Shown here: positions 9,346 to 20,034 of the stretch, piece by piece | Position numbering within the stretch: the first letter of the stretch is position 1 | Layout: the number at the start of each line of letters is the position of its first letter | Assembly (NCBI GenBank): GCA_016710625.1 | Contig: JADJVK010000010.1 | Coordinates: 1 to 64,000 of the forward strand | Direction of reading: 5' to 3' | DNA length: 64,000 nucleotides | DNA from: Saprospiraceae bacterium | Lineage (GTDB): Bacteria > Bacteroidota > Bacteroidia > Chitinophagales > Saprospiraceae | The notes under the pieces: model-generated | What the model was told of the DNA's origin: nothing | Database searches by the model: none | The model's input: only the letters and a program-made list of their open reading frames with translations | Position numbers and translations under genes: made by a program

Positions 9346-10083
9346 ATGCTTTCAAATAATTTAAAATCCTATATAAATTCTCTTAAACAGAAAAAATTCA
9401 GGCAAAAATACCAAAAATTTATCATTGAAGGTGATAAGATGGTATATGAATTAATGAATGAAGCTCCAGATTTAATACAATACATTGTATATAAAGAAAA
9501 TATAGATATAAATAATTTTTCGAAACGGATTGAAAATAGCAAACTACTCCCTTGTAAACCTGCTGATTTTGACCAAATTTCTTCTTTACAATCACCACAA
9601 AACCTTTTGGCAGTTTGTTCGATTCCCGAAAATGATGAAATAGTTTATTTCAATTGGGCTTTTTATTTGGATGGCATACAAGATCCTGGAAATTTGGGAA
9701 CAATTTTACGAATTTGTGATTGGTTTGGTTTGAATACACTTTTGATAAGCTCTGATACAGTTGATCCATTTAATCCAAAAGTCGTTCAAGCTTCCATGGG
9801 TTCCATTTGGAGAATCAATATTAAAGTTGTAAATTTGGAAAATGTCATTTCTCAATATGAAAATCATCCGATTTTTGGTGCAGATATGAATGGTAGCGAT
9901 ATAAAATCATTGGATTTACCAGAAAAAGGAATTATGGTTTTGGGCAATGAAGGAAATGGCATTCGAGCAGAAACTAAATTTTTGATCAAAAATTATATTA
10001 AAATTCCTAAACATAAACAAAGTTTATCGGAATCATTGAATGTGGCAATTAGTGCAGGAATTATTGCCAGTAATTTGTCTTAA
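9346..10083 (+). CDS. TrmH/SpoU family RNA 2'-O-methyltransferase
   Basis: About 245 residues from the ATG at 9346. A TTG at 9295 would add 17 hydrophobic residues and overlap the BamA-like frame, so I reject it. The N-terminal substrate-binding part (KFIIEGDKMVYELMNE) precedes a SPOUT knot domain with motif 1 QDPGNLGTILRICDWFG, motif 2 GIMVLGNEGNGIRAE and motif 3 IPKHKQSLSESLNVAISAGI. These enzymes transfer methyl from S-adenosylmethionine to ribose 2'-OH of rRNA or tRNA. The N-terminal domain favours an rRNA (RlmB/TsnR-like) target, but the specific nucleotide cannot be told. Confidence 0.9.
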   Translation: MLSNNLKSYINSLKQKKFRQKYQKFIIEGDKMVYELMNEAPDLIQYIVYKENIDINNFSKRIENSKLLPCKPADFDQISSLQSPQNLLAVCSIPENDEIVYFNWAFYLDGIQDPGNLGTILRICDWFGLNTLLISSDTVDPFNPKVVQASMGSIWRINIKVVNLENVISQYENHPIFGADMNGSDIKSLDLPEKGIMVLGNEGNGIRAETKFLIKNYIKIPKHKQSLSESLNVAISAGIIASNLS

Positions 10084-10093
10084 TCGATTAGAT

Positions 10094-12329
10094 ATGAAGG
10101 TATTGATTTTTATACTTACTTATTTTTCATTAAATATTTTGAATGCTCAAAATATTCAAAGATGGAACATTGATTTTATTGAAAATGGAAAACTATTGAA
10201 ATATCCTACAGCTGGAGGACTCAATTCCCCTCAATTCAATGAAGCAGATTTGAATCATGATGGAATTCAAGATTTGGTTGTTTTTGATAGAGCTGGTGAT
10301 CTTTTGCGAACTTTTATTAATCATGGTTCACCAAATAAAATAGATTATACATTTGAGCCACAATATATTGATAATTTCCCAACTAACTTAAAATTTTGGT
10401 TTTTACTGAAAGACTATAATAAAGATGGTGCTGCTGACATTTTTGCTTATTCTGATATTCCAGGCATCTCAGGGATTATAGTTTATAAAGGATTTTACGA
10501 CAATAATCAATTGAAATTCAAAAGAGTATTGTTGAATCAAGATACATATAATGTTTTATATTTTCCAACTAATGATAATAAGAAAGGTCAAGTTCATGTA
10601 AGTTCAGAAGATTATCCTGATATTAATGATATAGATAATGATGGAGATTTAGATATAGTAACATTTGCTAGTCAAGGAGGTTATGTTTATCTGTATTCAA
10701 ATCAATCGGTTGAAAGTGGCTTCGGTAGTGATACATTATTATATAAGCTTACTGATTATTGTTGGGGTAAATTTTATGAAAAAGGAGAAAATGAATATGT
10801 TTCATTGAGTGCTAATAACACAGATTGTAGTAAAGGTTTTACAGCAGATACAATCAGTAGAGATGGGAAACATGTTGGATCGACTTTATTGACTTTGGAT
10901 ATGGACAACGATGGTGACAAAGAAATTATTTTAGGAGATATTTCTTTTCCATCTATTGGGATGCTAACAAATGGTGGCACAAAAGATTTAGCTTGGATGA
11001 CTGCTCAGGAACCTTTTTTTCCAACAAAACATGTTTCTGCAATTGTTTATACCTTTCCAGCCACCTTTTATTTGGATGTGAATAATGACCAAAAGAAAGA
11101 TTTAATTGTTGCACCAAATGCCATAAATGCTTCAGATGATGTCGATTGTAATTGGTTGTATTTGAATTCTGGTATTACAAATAAACCTGTTTTCAAACTG
11201 AATTCCAAAACTTTTCTAAATGAAGAAATGGTGGATTGGGGCTCAGGTGCTTACATGACTTTTGGAGATATTAATGCTGATGGATTGCAAGATTTATTGA
11301 TTGGTACTGAAGGTAGTTATTTGAAAAATGAAGGTTTCCGTGATATAAGAATGGTATATTATAAAAATATTGGAACATTAAGTAACCCAAAATTTGAGCT
11401 TGCTGATAGTAATTACTTAAATATTATTGGATTTAAAAGAGTCTATTTTAGCTGTTTACCCAACATTTGGGGATTTAGATAGTGATGGTGATTTGGATTT
11501 AATAGTCGGAAAAAATAGTGGGAAATTATTGTATTATGAAAATATTGTAGGTTTTGGAAGTATAATGAAATTCAAACCATTTGTTCCAGACTATTATTCA
11601 ATAGATGTTGGAAATCATAGCAAACCGCAAATTATTGATATAAATGATGATGGATTGTCAGATTTGTTAATTGGAGAACAAAATGGAAATTTAAATTATT
11701 ATAAAAATATTGGGGTAAAAGGTAATCCTTTGTTTTCAAAAGATTCATCTATAACTAATTATGGAAAAATTAGAATCCTTAATCCGTATCCAATGACCAG
11801 TCCAGATGGTTATTCTGCACCGTTTTTAGTAAAGGGAAAAAATAAAAAAAATTTGCTATATGTTGGCACAATAACTGGAGCAATATATCAATATGAACAA
11901 GTAAGTAAGGACAGTTTTGCACTAATAAATTCTTTCTTTGGAAAAATTAAAGAAGGCTGGAATACTTCAATATTTGTAAATGATCTGAATAATGATAATA
12001 GATATGATTTTTTTATTGGGAATTATCGTGGAGGTATATCGAGTTTTACCTCCGATATTTTGATAGGAAACTCAGAACTTGAAGTCAATAAGTCACTAAA
12101 TTTCACCATAAATCCAAATCCAAGCAAAGGATTATTTAAGATCCAATTTACTGAAAATAATAATGCTAAATTAAAAGTAATAGATTTATATGGTAAAATA
12201 CTAATGAATAAAAATATCTTTGATGACAATCTAGAATTAGATTTGAGTACTTATCCCAACGGAATTTACTTTATTCAAGTTGAAAATAAAGAAGGAATAA
12301 GTACTCAAAAAGTTGTGCTTCAAAAGTAA
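10094..12329 (+). CDS. FG-GAP/VCBS-repeat secreted protein with T9SS sorting domain (one frame change)
   Basis: About 745 residues once joined. It starts at 10094 (MKVLIFILTYFSLNILNAQ, signal peptide), 10 bases after the methyltransferase stop. Repeats carry calcium-binding DxDxDG loops: DLNHDGIQDLVV, DIDNDGDLDIV, DMDNDGDKEII, DINADGLQDLLIG, DLDSDGDLDLIVG and DINDDGLSDLLIG, as in FG-GAP/VCBS propellers of surface proteins. The end, NPNPSKGLFKIQF to GIYFIQVENKEGISTQKVVLQK, is a type A T9SS sorting domain, so it should be exported and attached to the cell surface. The frame changes at the A-run 11435-11438; four As read as three would restore it. Ligand unknown. Confidence 0.8.
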
Positions 12330-13360
12330 TTATTGAAAATTCAAAGACTTCGTTACTGACCCATATTTCAAGGAATCTAAGGTTTGAGTTTTAACAGTTA
12401 TACCATATTTGTTCAGATTGTTTTACTTCCGAACAAGCCTAAACCATTAGCAATATTGGTATAATTTGGCACTACTTCTGCTGCTGTAATCCCAGTATTA
12501 ACTGTTGATGCATTTAGATAAACATAAACATCGTTATTAACTGCGGTGATTTCTAAATCAAGATTTCTGAAATATTTTTTTGTACTTCCGCTATCTTTAA
12601 AATAATTCTTGATGACAGTGAAAAAATCATCAACAGAATATTTAATATTCACTTTTGAGTTTATAACAAAAGTGTTAGATATATCAAAATCAGGAACAAT
12701 TTGCCATGGAATTCTTCTACTAATAAGTTTTGTAGGGTTATTTACATCTGTTTCATCAATGTTTAAATACATTTTAACATTGAAAAACTTTGTTGTATTT
12801 TGATCGAATCCCCAATATAGACTATTTAGTGAATTGGGTAAAGTTGAAGCGAAATTTATTTCACCAGGAATAGCTGGTGAAATTTCACTCATATTTTTTG
12901 TAATAGTAGTTTCAGATGAAGCAATTACAACATTTGTTTTTTTATCTAAAACTGATATTTTTACTTTTTCTCCTCCTGCCAATTTCAAGGAATCTCCTTT
13001 GATTTTATATAAATAATTTGGATTATCCACAAAAACACCAGATTCTCTTTTATATCCTTCTAAATTTCCGTCAACTCTTCTTAATGTCCATGTTTTCAAG
13101 TTTTTATCTACTAATTGCACAATGATATCATCCTCTTTGTAATAGACAGAATCAATGTTTTTAGCATAAGCTGTTGCATCACCAGAAGGATTTGTAAATA
13201 CTTTTTGAATTCTTATATAATGTGAAGTATCTTTCACAGACAAAACACCGTATATAACAGGAATATTTTTATAAGGAGCATTCAAATCAAGTTCATTCGA
13301 ACATGAAGCAAAAAGTGATAATAGAAATATTCCTAAACTAAAGTATTTTATAAATTTCAT
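12330..13360 (-). CDS. DUF4249-like outer-membrane lipoprotein (frame change at the C-terminus)
   Basis: About 343 residues. The lipobox signal MKFIKYFSLGIFLLSLFASC is followed by NELDLNAPYKNIPVIYGVLSVKD, the typical opening of DUF4249-type lipoproteins, and by Ig-like strands. The main frame stops at 12413 after LFGSKTI. Adding one A to the run at 12421-12424 restores GSKNNLNKYG and continues to SLNFQ and a stop at 12330-12332. The restored gene then abuts the stop of the convergent FG-GAP gene (12329/12330). DUF4249 proteins usually accompany TonB-dependent receptors; none is adjacent here. Function unknown. Confidence 0.75.
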
Positions 13361-13380
13361 TTTTAAATTTAATTTGATTG

Positions 13381-13388
13381 CAAAAATA
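13381..13388 (-). promoter_or_regulatory. -7 element for the DUF4249-like gene
   Basis: TATTTTTG on the minus strand, 20 bases above the start at 13360. No TTG at the ideal distance. Confidence 0.35.
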
Positions 13389-13504
13389 ATATTTTAATAT
13401 CAATAAATGTTAATAAAGAGATAATTTACTTTTTTTTGAAATAATATATTATAAAAACATATAATTTTAGGATTTTATTGTTTGGTAATTACAAATAGTC
13501 GTGA

Positions 13505-16138
13505 ATGTTAGAAAACATAGAGAACAATAATTATGTAGGAAAATATAAATTTAGGGAGCTAAAAGTATATAGTTCAACTGAATGGTTAGCTGATAATAAC
13601 AAGAAATATCGTCAGGTTTTTGACAGATATGAAACTAGTTATATATATGCTGAATTTTCTTTTTATAATAAATATTTTGATATCGATGATTGGGAGATTG
13701 ATATCGAACTAAAATGTTTCAGTGTTAAAAAAGGGAAAAAGGAAATTTGCTCTTTACCATTAAAAAGAAAAGTATCCAAATTTGACAATATTTCTTATAT
13801 CCGAGAAGGTTGGGGAAATAAAAGAGAAGGAACTTTCTGGAAAAAAGGAAATTACTATTGGGAAGTTTGGGTAGATGGTGAAAAGATTTCTACTAAATAT
13901 TTTTATATAGAAGAAGCTGATTATAATGGTATAGCAGGAGAAAATAAGTATATGGATATTCTCTATGCAAAGCTTTATGAAGGACCTTATGATGATATTC
14001 CAGAAGCAGATAGGGTATATTACAAATGTTTTAGTGGTGATGAAACTAGATATATCTATTGTGAAATTTTACTGAAAAACTTAAATATATCTAAAAGTTG
14101 GCAATGTGAATTGTTTATAAAATTTTATAACAATGCCAAAGAATTAAAAGGGCAAGTGATCAGACTTCAAAAAATCGATAAAAAAGATGATGAAGTGAAA
14201 ATCACTGCTGGCTGGGGTTCTAATGTGAAAGGATCTTGGAGAAATGATAAATACACTGCCGAAATTATCTTCATGGACAAACAGGTTGCTGTTTTACCAT
14301 TCGAAGTTGATGACGACTTTGTAGAAGGGATAAATCCATTAACAATTGCAAATAGCCCTAATCCAAAATTGTATAATCCTGAGATTGACAATTATACTTT
14401 GGATGATGTGATGGATAAACTCAATAGTTTGATTGGGTTGAATCACATCAAGCAAAAAGTAAAAGACCATGCAAAATATATCCAATTTCTTCAACTTAGA
14501 AAAGATAAAGGCTTTGATGAAAGTGATGAAATAAATATCCACTCTGTATTCATAGGTAATCCTGGAACTGGTAATACTACAGTAGCAGGAATGATGGGGA
14601 TGTTATATAAGAAAATGGGTTTGTTGAGCAAAGGGCATGTTCACGAAGTGGATAGGGTTGATTTAGTTGGGGAATATATAGGACAAACTGCTCCTAAAGT
14701 CAAAGAAGCTATAGAAAAAGCTAGAGGTGGCGTTTTATTTATTGATGAAGCATATGCATTAGCAAGAAGTAATGATGATACCAAAGACTTTGGAAGAGAA
14801 GTTATTGAGATTTTGGTAAAAGAAATGTCGAATGGAAAAGGGGATATGGCAGTGATTGTTGCTGGATATCCAAAAGAAATGAAACATTTTCTGGATTCAA
14901 ACCCTGGTTTAAAATCAAGATTTAGAATTAATTATGAATTTCCTGATTATTTGCCGCAAGAATTAATTCAAATAGGCGAAAAGGCTTGCTCTGAAAAAGG
15001 GATTTCTATGACAGAGGCTGCTCAAGGAAAAATTAATAATTATATTGTTGAAGCTTATCGAAATAGAGATAAGAGTTTTGGAAATGCTCGATTTATTCAT
15101 AATTTAATAGAGGAAGCCAAAGTAAATCTTGGCTTAAGAATTATGAACAAAAAAGCACAGAAAACTTACACAAAAGAAGAATTATCCGTAGTTGAAATTG
15201 ATGATGTTCTTAATATCAAAATCATACCTAACAAAACGATTCCTCATATTCCAATTGATGAAAATCTATTAAAAGAATCGCTGTTGGAATTGGATAAATT
15301 GATTGGGATGAATAAGGTGAAAACACAAATTCATGAAATGGTGAATTTGGTACGTTATTACCGAATTACCAACAAAAATGTCTTACACAGTTTTTATTTG
15401 CATACGATATTTATCGGAAATCCTGGAACTGGAAAAACAACAGTTGCAAGGATTTTAGCCAAAATATATAAAGCATTGGGCATCCTTGAAAAAGGGCATA
15501 TGGTAGAAACTGATAGACAAGGTCTTGTTGCAGGTTTTGTCGGTCAAACAGCCATTAAAACTGCTGAAAAAATTGATGAAGCCATTGGAGGTGTTTTATT
15601 TATTGATGAAGCTTACTCCCTTTCCAACCATACTGGTGGAGCTCACGGCGATTTTGGAGATGAAGCCATTCAGATTTTATTGAAAAGGATGGAAGACCAA
15701 AGAGGCAAATTTTTCGTTTTTGTCGCTGGGTATACAGATAACATGGAAGTTTTCATAAAAGCAAATCCGGGCTTAGCCTCTAGGTTCGATAAAACTTTGA
15801 AATTCGAAGATTATAACCCAGAGGATTTGAATCAGATTGCATTGCAGATGGTGCATGAAGAAAATTATGTTTTGGAAGATGAGGCAAAAGAACATTTAGC
15901 GAAGTATCTGGAGTTTATTTACCAATTTAGAGATAAATATTTTGGAAATGCAAGATCTGTTCGTCAGGTAGTTCAAGAGATTATCAAAAATCAAAACCTA
16001 AGATTAGCAGCTTTACCAACAGAAGAGTTATTAAATCAGATTTCGAATATCATTGAATATAAAGATGTAGAAACATTAAAATTAGATAAAAATGCTTTTG
16101 TATTCAATCGAAAAACAATTGGATTCAAAAATAATTAA
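13505..16138 (+). CDS. tandem AAA+ ATPase, CbbX/SpoVK-like, with duplicated N-terminal beta domain
   Basis: 877 residues, cytosolic. Residues about 10-145 and 150-275 look like two copies of one beta-rich domain: YIYAEFSFYNKYFDIDDWE against YIYCEILLKNLNISKSWQ, and REGWGNKREGTFWKKGNYYWE against TAGWGSNVKGSWRNDKYTAE. Two AAA+ modules of the CbbX/SpoVK/EccA type follow. AAA1 has GNPGTGNTTVAG (Asn357 where the Walker A Lys should be), Walker B GGVLFIDEAYAL and RFRINYEFPDY. AAA2 has GNPGTGKTTVAR (Lys644), GVLFIDEAYSL and RFDKTLKFEDY. Family members remodel protein partners (CbbX acts on Rubisco, EccA in type VII secretion). The partner here is unknown. Stands alone and ends in a strong terminator. 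Confidence 0.85.
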   Translation: MLENIENNNYVGKYKFRELKVYSSTEWLADNNKKYRQVFDRYETSYIYAEFSFYNKYFDIDDWEIDIELKCFSVKKGKKEICSLPLKRKVSKFDNISYIREGWGNKREGTFWKKGNYYWEVWVDGEKISTKYFYIEEADYNGIAGENKYMDILYAKLYEGPYDDIPEADRVYYKCFSGDETRYIYCEILLKNLNISKSWQCELFIKFYNNAKELKGQVIRLQKIDKKDDEVKITAGWGSNVKGSWRNDKYTAEIIFMDKQVAVLPFEVDDDFVEGINPLTIANSPNPKLYNPEIDNYTLDDVMDKLNSLIGLNHIKQKVKDHAKYIQFLQLRKDKGFDESDEINIHSVFIGNPGTGNTTVAGMMGMLYKKMGLLSKGHVHEVDRVDLVGEYIGQTAPKVKEAIEKARGGVLFIDEAYALARSNDDTKDFGREVIEILVKEMSNGKGDMAVIVAGYPKEMKHFLDSNPGLKSRFRINYEFPDYLPQELIQIGEKACSEKGISMTEAAQGKINNYIVEAYRNRDKSFGNARFIHNLIEEAKVNLGLRIMNKKAQKTYTKEELSVVEIDDVLNIKIIPNKTIPHIPIDENLLKESLLELDKLIGMNKVKTQIHEMVNLVRYYRITNKNVLHSFYLHTIFIGNPGTGKTTVARILAKIYKALGILEKGHMVETDRQGLVAGFVGQTAIKTAEKIDEAIGGVLFIDEAYSLSNHTGGAHGDFGDEAIQILLKRMEDQRGKFFVFVAGYTDNMEVFIKANPGLASRFDKTLKFEDYNPEDLNQIALQMVHEENYVLEDEAKEHLAKYLEFIYQFRDKYFGNARSVRQVVQEIIKNQNLRLAALPTEELLNQISNIIEYKDVETLKLDKNAFVFNRKTIGFKNN

Positions 16139-16165
16139 AGAAATACATTCCCGATAAATTAAATT

Positions 16166-16205
16166 AATCTTGAAAGTTATTCATTTGACTTTCAAGATTT
16201 TTTTT
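16166..16205 (+). terminator. rho-independent terminator after the AAA+ gene
   Basis: A 12-bp perfect stem (AATCTTGAAAGT at 16166-16177 with its complement at 16188-16199), a 10-base loop, then a T-run through 16205. Confidence 0.85.
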
Positions 16206-16242
16206 GCTCAAAATTTAATATCTTAGCCAATCAATTTATATT

Positions 16243-16680
16243 ATGGATTTATATTTTATTGAAATTCAATTTGCAACTCCTGAATATGATGAGTTGGTTC
16301 AGTTAAGGACAAAGATTTTAAGGAAACCTTTGGGCTTAGAGTTTACGATTGATCAATTATCCAATGAATACAATGATTTTCATTTTGGTATTTACAACCA
16401 AGAATTGAAATTATTAGGTGGAATGATATTCAATAATATTGGAAATAATACATTGAAAATGAGACAGGTAGCAGTTGATGATGTTTGTCAAAATAAAGGA
16501 ATCGGTAAATTCATGGTGAAGCAATCGGAAAAATGGGCAAAAGAAAAAGGATTTAATATGATTGAACTAAATGCAAGAGATACAGCCATTCCGTTTTACC
16601 AATCTTTAGGATATGTTGGTGAAGGTGAAATTTTTATTGAAGTCTCTATCCCTCATTTAAAAATGGTTAAAAATCTTTAA
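16243..16680 (+). CDS. GNAT family N-acetyltransferase
   Basis: 145 residues. It shows the GNAT acetyl-CoA-binding motif A, MRQVAVDDVCQNKGIGKFMV (Q/R-x-x-G-x-G/A as QNKGIG), followed by KQSEKWAKEKGFNMIELNAR and the C-terminal AIPFYQSLGYVGEGE, typical of the ElaA/YitI-like branch. It transfers an acetyl group from acetyl-CoA to an amine; the substrate is unknown. Flanked by the terminator of the AAA+ gene and a membrane-protein gene, with no clear operon partner. Confidence 0.9.
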   Translation: MDLYFIEIQFATPEYDELVQLRTKILRKPLGLEFTIDQLSNEYNDFHFGIYNQELKLLGGMIFNNIGNNTLKMRQVAVDDVCQNKGIGKFMVKQSEKWAKEKGFNMIELNARDTAIPFYQSLGYVGEGEIFIEVSIPHLKMVKNL

Positions 16681-16751
16681 TATTCAACTAAATTTGTTTA
16701 GCTTTATAAATTCTTTAACCTCAAAAAAATAATATTAAAACCAATAATACA

Positions 16752-18604
16752 ATGATCACATTAAGCAATAAAATCACTATTTTTTGTATATCATTATTCC
16801 TTTTATAGCTTGTTTTTACAGTAAACATTATTGGAAAGAAACTAGAGAAGGTGGTGATGGATTGGGATATTATGTGTACTTGCCAGCCCTTTTTATTCAT
16901 CACGATGTTGGAATATATGACAAATCGCTAGCTGCACTCAGAAAATACAATCCAGATGCTCCCGATTTTCAGACTGATATTTATGGTTTTAGAAAAACAA
17001 AAATTGGGCTTTTAGCAAATAAATACCCAATAGGTGTTGCAATATTACAAAGCCCATTTTTCTTTTTAGGTCATGCCTATGCAAAATATGATCCCAATTA
17101 TGATGCTGATGGCTTTAGCAGACCCTATCAGATTTCCACTTTTTTTTCCACCTTATTTTATGTAATAATTGGATTATGGTTTTTAATGAAGTTGTTAAAT
17201 AAATATTATACTCCAAAAGTCACTAACCTTACAATCTTTATATTAGCTATTGGAACCAATCTATTGTATTTTGCATACTTCGGAACAGCCATGTCTCATG
17301 GATATCAATTTGCAATGGTATGTTTATATCTATATTTTAATGATAAGTATTTGGAACAAAATACGCTGAAAAATGGAATATTACTAGGGATTTCATTTGG
17401 TTTTGTCGTAATAGTCCGTCAACAAGATATAATATTTATTTTGATTTCTCTATTTTGGAATATAAATAGTATAGCAAGTTTAAAAGAAAGATTTAGGTTT
17501 TATTTTATCAATTTCAAGAATTTTTTGATACCATTTTTAAGCTCATTAATTATAATATCCTTCCAATTATATTATTATAAATTTGTTAGTGGTCAATTCT
17601 ACTACTACAGTTATGTTGGAGAAACTTTTAACTGGCTTAATCCAAAAATATTAAAAGGAATTTTTGATACTCAAAATGGTTGGTTACTTTATACTCCAAT
17701 AATGAGTTTTGCCATACTTAGTATTTTTTTCAAAAATGAACAAAAAAAAATATGGCTAATTTCCTTCATTTTTGTGATGGCAATTCATATTTATATCTCT
17801 TATAGTTGGTGGTGTTGGTCATATATTGCAGGATTTGGGTCAAGACCCATGGTTGATATTTACCCTTTGTGCTCCTTTGCTTTAGCAAGTTTCTTGATAT
17901 GGTGGCTTTCTTCTAATAAGGTTTTACAGTTTTTTATCGGATTATTGTTGTTGTTTTTCACATTTCAAAACTTGAAATTTACCTACCAACAGCATAATGG
18001 AATTATTCATTCACAAAATAATAACAAAGCTTATTACAGGTCGATGTTTTATAAAATTTTTCCAAATAAGAAAGATATTGTAGCTTATAATACAAATTGT
18101 ATCCAACCTGATGAATCTAATATAGGATTTGTTAAAAATTTATATCAAAATGATTTCGAATCTGATTCAATAAATATTGATACAATTAATAAAGTATCTG
18201 GTTTAAAATCATTAAACTTAGATAAAGAACATATTGTCCTTACCTCTATAAATTTAAATAATTTAGGTGTAAGAAAGGGTGATTGGATAAAAGTTACTAT
18301 GGATGTTTGCTTATTTTCAGATAATATAAGTTATTATAATTTGCCAAAATTTATTTTATTATATAAGAAAAATGGGGAAGGGATTGGTACTTGGAAAGAC
18401 AGTAAACCTATTGCATTTGTTGAAAATAATGAAAATTCAATTTGGTATGCTGGGAAGCCAAGATCATGGGGAAATGTCTATTATTTTGTGAAAGTGCCAT
18501 TTAATGTTAATGAGAATATTGAAATTGAGGTATCTACTTTTAATCCAGAAAAAGTAAAATGGAACATTGATAATCTTAAAATTGATTGGTTTAAGAAAAA
18601 TTAA
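16752..18604 (+). CDS. GT-C-like polytopic membrane protein with C-terminal beta domain
   Basis: About 617 residues if read from the ATG at 16752 (MITLSNKITIFCISLF) with one T added to the run at 16801-16804. The uninterrupted frame alone would need a TTG at 16784 and lose the start of the first helix. About ten membrane helices follow, with an acidic first loop ETREGGDGLGYYVYLP, then TNLLYFAYFGTAMSHGYQF and a WWCWSYIAGFGSRPMVDIYP segment. This layout resembles GT-C glycosyltransferases or DUF2142/PMT-like lipid-linked sugar transferases, where the early Asp is catalytic. Residues about 440-617 form a soluble jelly-roll-like tail. Substrate unknown. Confidence 0.6.
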
Positions 18605-18663
18605 ATCTATTATACACTATTAATAAAAATCTTTAGTACTTTTATTTCAAATAATAATATTTC

Positions 18664-20034
18664 ATGAATAAGAATTTATCCATTTTAGGTTTAATTATTG
18701 TACTAATCGTATGTATCTTAAACACCTTGACTTCGCTTAATGTATTGACTATCAATAATGAATATTTGGTGTGTAGCAGGTGGGTAGCAATTTTGATCGT
18801 TTCTTTTTTTGCGATAAAAAATGGATATGGGCTAACTTTTTGGATACTTTTTTCGATGTTGATCGGTGCGGAAATTGGATTGGACTTCCCAATATTAGGG
18901 AATAATCTAAATGTATTGAGCAAGATTTTCATGAAATTAATAAAATGTGTGATTGCTCCTTTGATTTTCGGCACACTGGTTGTCGGAATTGCCGGTCACT
19001 CAGACATGAAGCAAGTGGGTAGAATGGGCTGGAAAGCTCTTTTGTATTTTGAAGTGGTGACGACTGTTGCATTAGCAATTGGATTATTGTTTATTAATAT
19101 TACTAAGGTTGGTGTTGGTATTGTTCAACCAGAAAATATGAAAGCAGCTATGCCTGATCACAAACCACAGAATTGGCAAGAAATTCTATTACATACTTTC
19201 CCTGAAAATATTGCAAAATCAATTGCAGATGGACAAGTTCTGCAAATCGTAGTTTTTACGATAATTTTTGCAATGGGCTTGACTATGATTTCTGCTGATA
19301 AGAGAAAACCGATACTCGAATTTTGTGATTCTTTATCAGAAGTTATGTTCAAATTTACTAAAATCATTATGTATGTAGCTCCATTTGGTGTTGGAGGAGC
19401 GATGGCTTACACCATTTCAAATATGGGTTTGGATATTTTCAAAAACTTAATTGGGTTGGTAGCGACATTATATTTATCATTGATTGCATTTATTTTATTG
19501 GTACTGTTACCAATCGCATTATATATTAAATTACCAATTAGAAAATTTATAAAAGCCATCACTGAGCCAGTTTCTTTGGCTTTTGCAACTGCAAGCTCAG
19601 AAGCAGCTTTGCCAAGTGCTCTAAATAATATGAAAAAATTTGGGGTACCTCAAAAAATTGTTTCTTTTGTTTTACCCACTGGTTATACTTTCAATTTGGA
19701 TGGAACAACTTTATATCTTTCTTTGGCTTCTGTTTTTGTAGCCCAAGCTGCTGGAATCAATATGTCAATTTCGAATCAAATGTTAATGGTATTTACATTG
19801 ATGTTGACGAGTAAAGGTGTTGCTGGAGTTGCAAGAGCTTCGCTGGTTATTTTAGCTGGCACAGCTGCATCATTTGGTTTGCCTGAATGGCCTATTGCTG
19901 CAATATTAGGAGTAGATGCCTTGATGGATATGGCTCGAACTTCCGTTAATGTAATTGGTAATTCTTTGGCTGCTGTCTTTATTTCATGGTGGGAGGGCGA
20001 TACAACTTATCAAAATCCAGATTTAGAAGACTAG
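18664..20034 (+). CDS. dicarboxylate/amino acid:cation symporter (DAACS)
   Basis: 456 residues, inner membrane. It has the DAACS/GltP-DctA features: KLIKCVIAPLIFGTLVVGIAGH, the serine-rich reentrant loop LAFATASSEAALPSAL, the family motif PTGYTFNLDGTTLYLSLASVFVAQ, and DALMDMARTSVNVIGNSLA, which carries the substrate- and Na-binding Asp, Arg and Asn. It imports C4-dicarboxylates or glutamate/aspartate with H+ or Na+. An extra N-terminal membrane segment of about 70 residues precedes the usual start of the fold. The stop TAG overlaps the stop of the convergent mnmD gene in the tetramer CTAG (20031-20034). Confidence 0.92.
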   Translation: MNKNLSILGLIIVLIVCILNTLTSLNVLTINNEYLVCSRWVAILIVSFFAIKNGYGLTFWILFSMLIGAEIGLDFPILGNNLNVLSKIFMKLIKCVIAPLIFGTLVVGIAGHSDMKQVGRMGWKALLYFEVVTTVALAIGLLFINITKVGVGIVQPENMKAAMPDHKPQNWQEILLHTFPENIAKSIADGQVLQIVVFTIIFAMGLTMISADKRKPILEFCDSLSEVMFKFTKIIMYVAPFGVGGAMAYTISNMGLDIFKNLIGLVATLYLSLIAFILLVLLPIALYIKLPIRKFIKAITEPVSLAFATASSEAALPSALNNMKKFGVPQKIVSFVLPTGYTFNLDGTTLYLSLASVFVAQAAGINMSISNQMLMVFTLMLTSKGVAGVARASLVILAGTAASFGLPEWPIAAILGVDALMDMARTSVNVIGNSLAAVFISWWEGDTTYQNPDLED

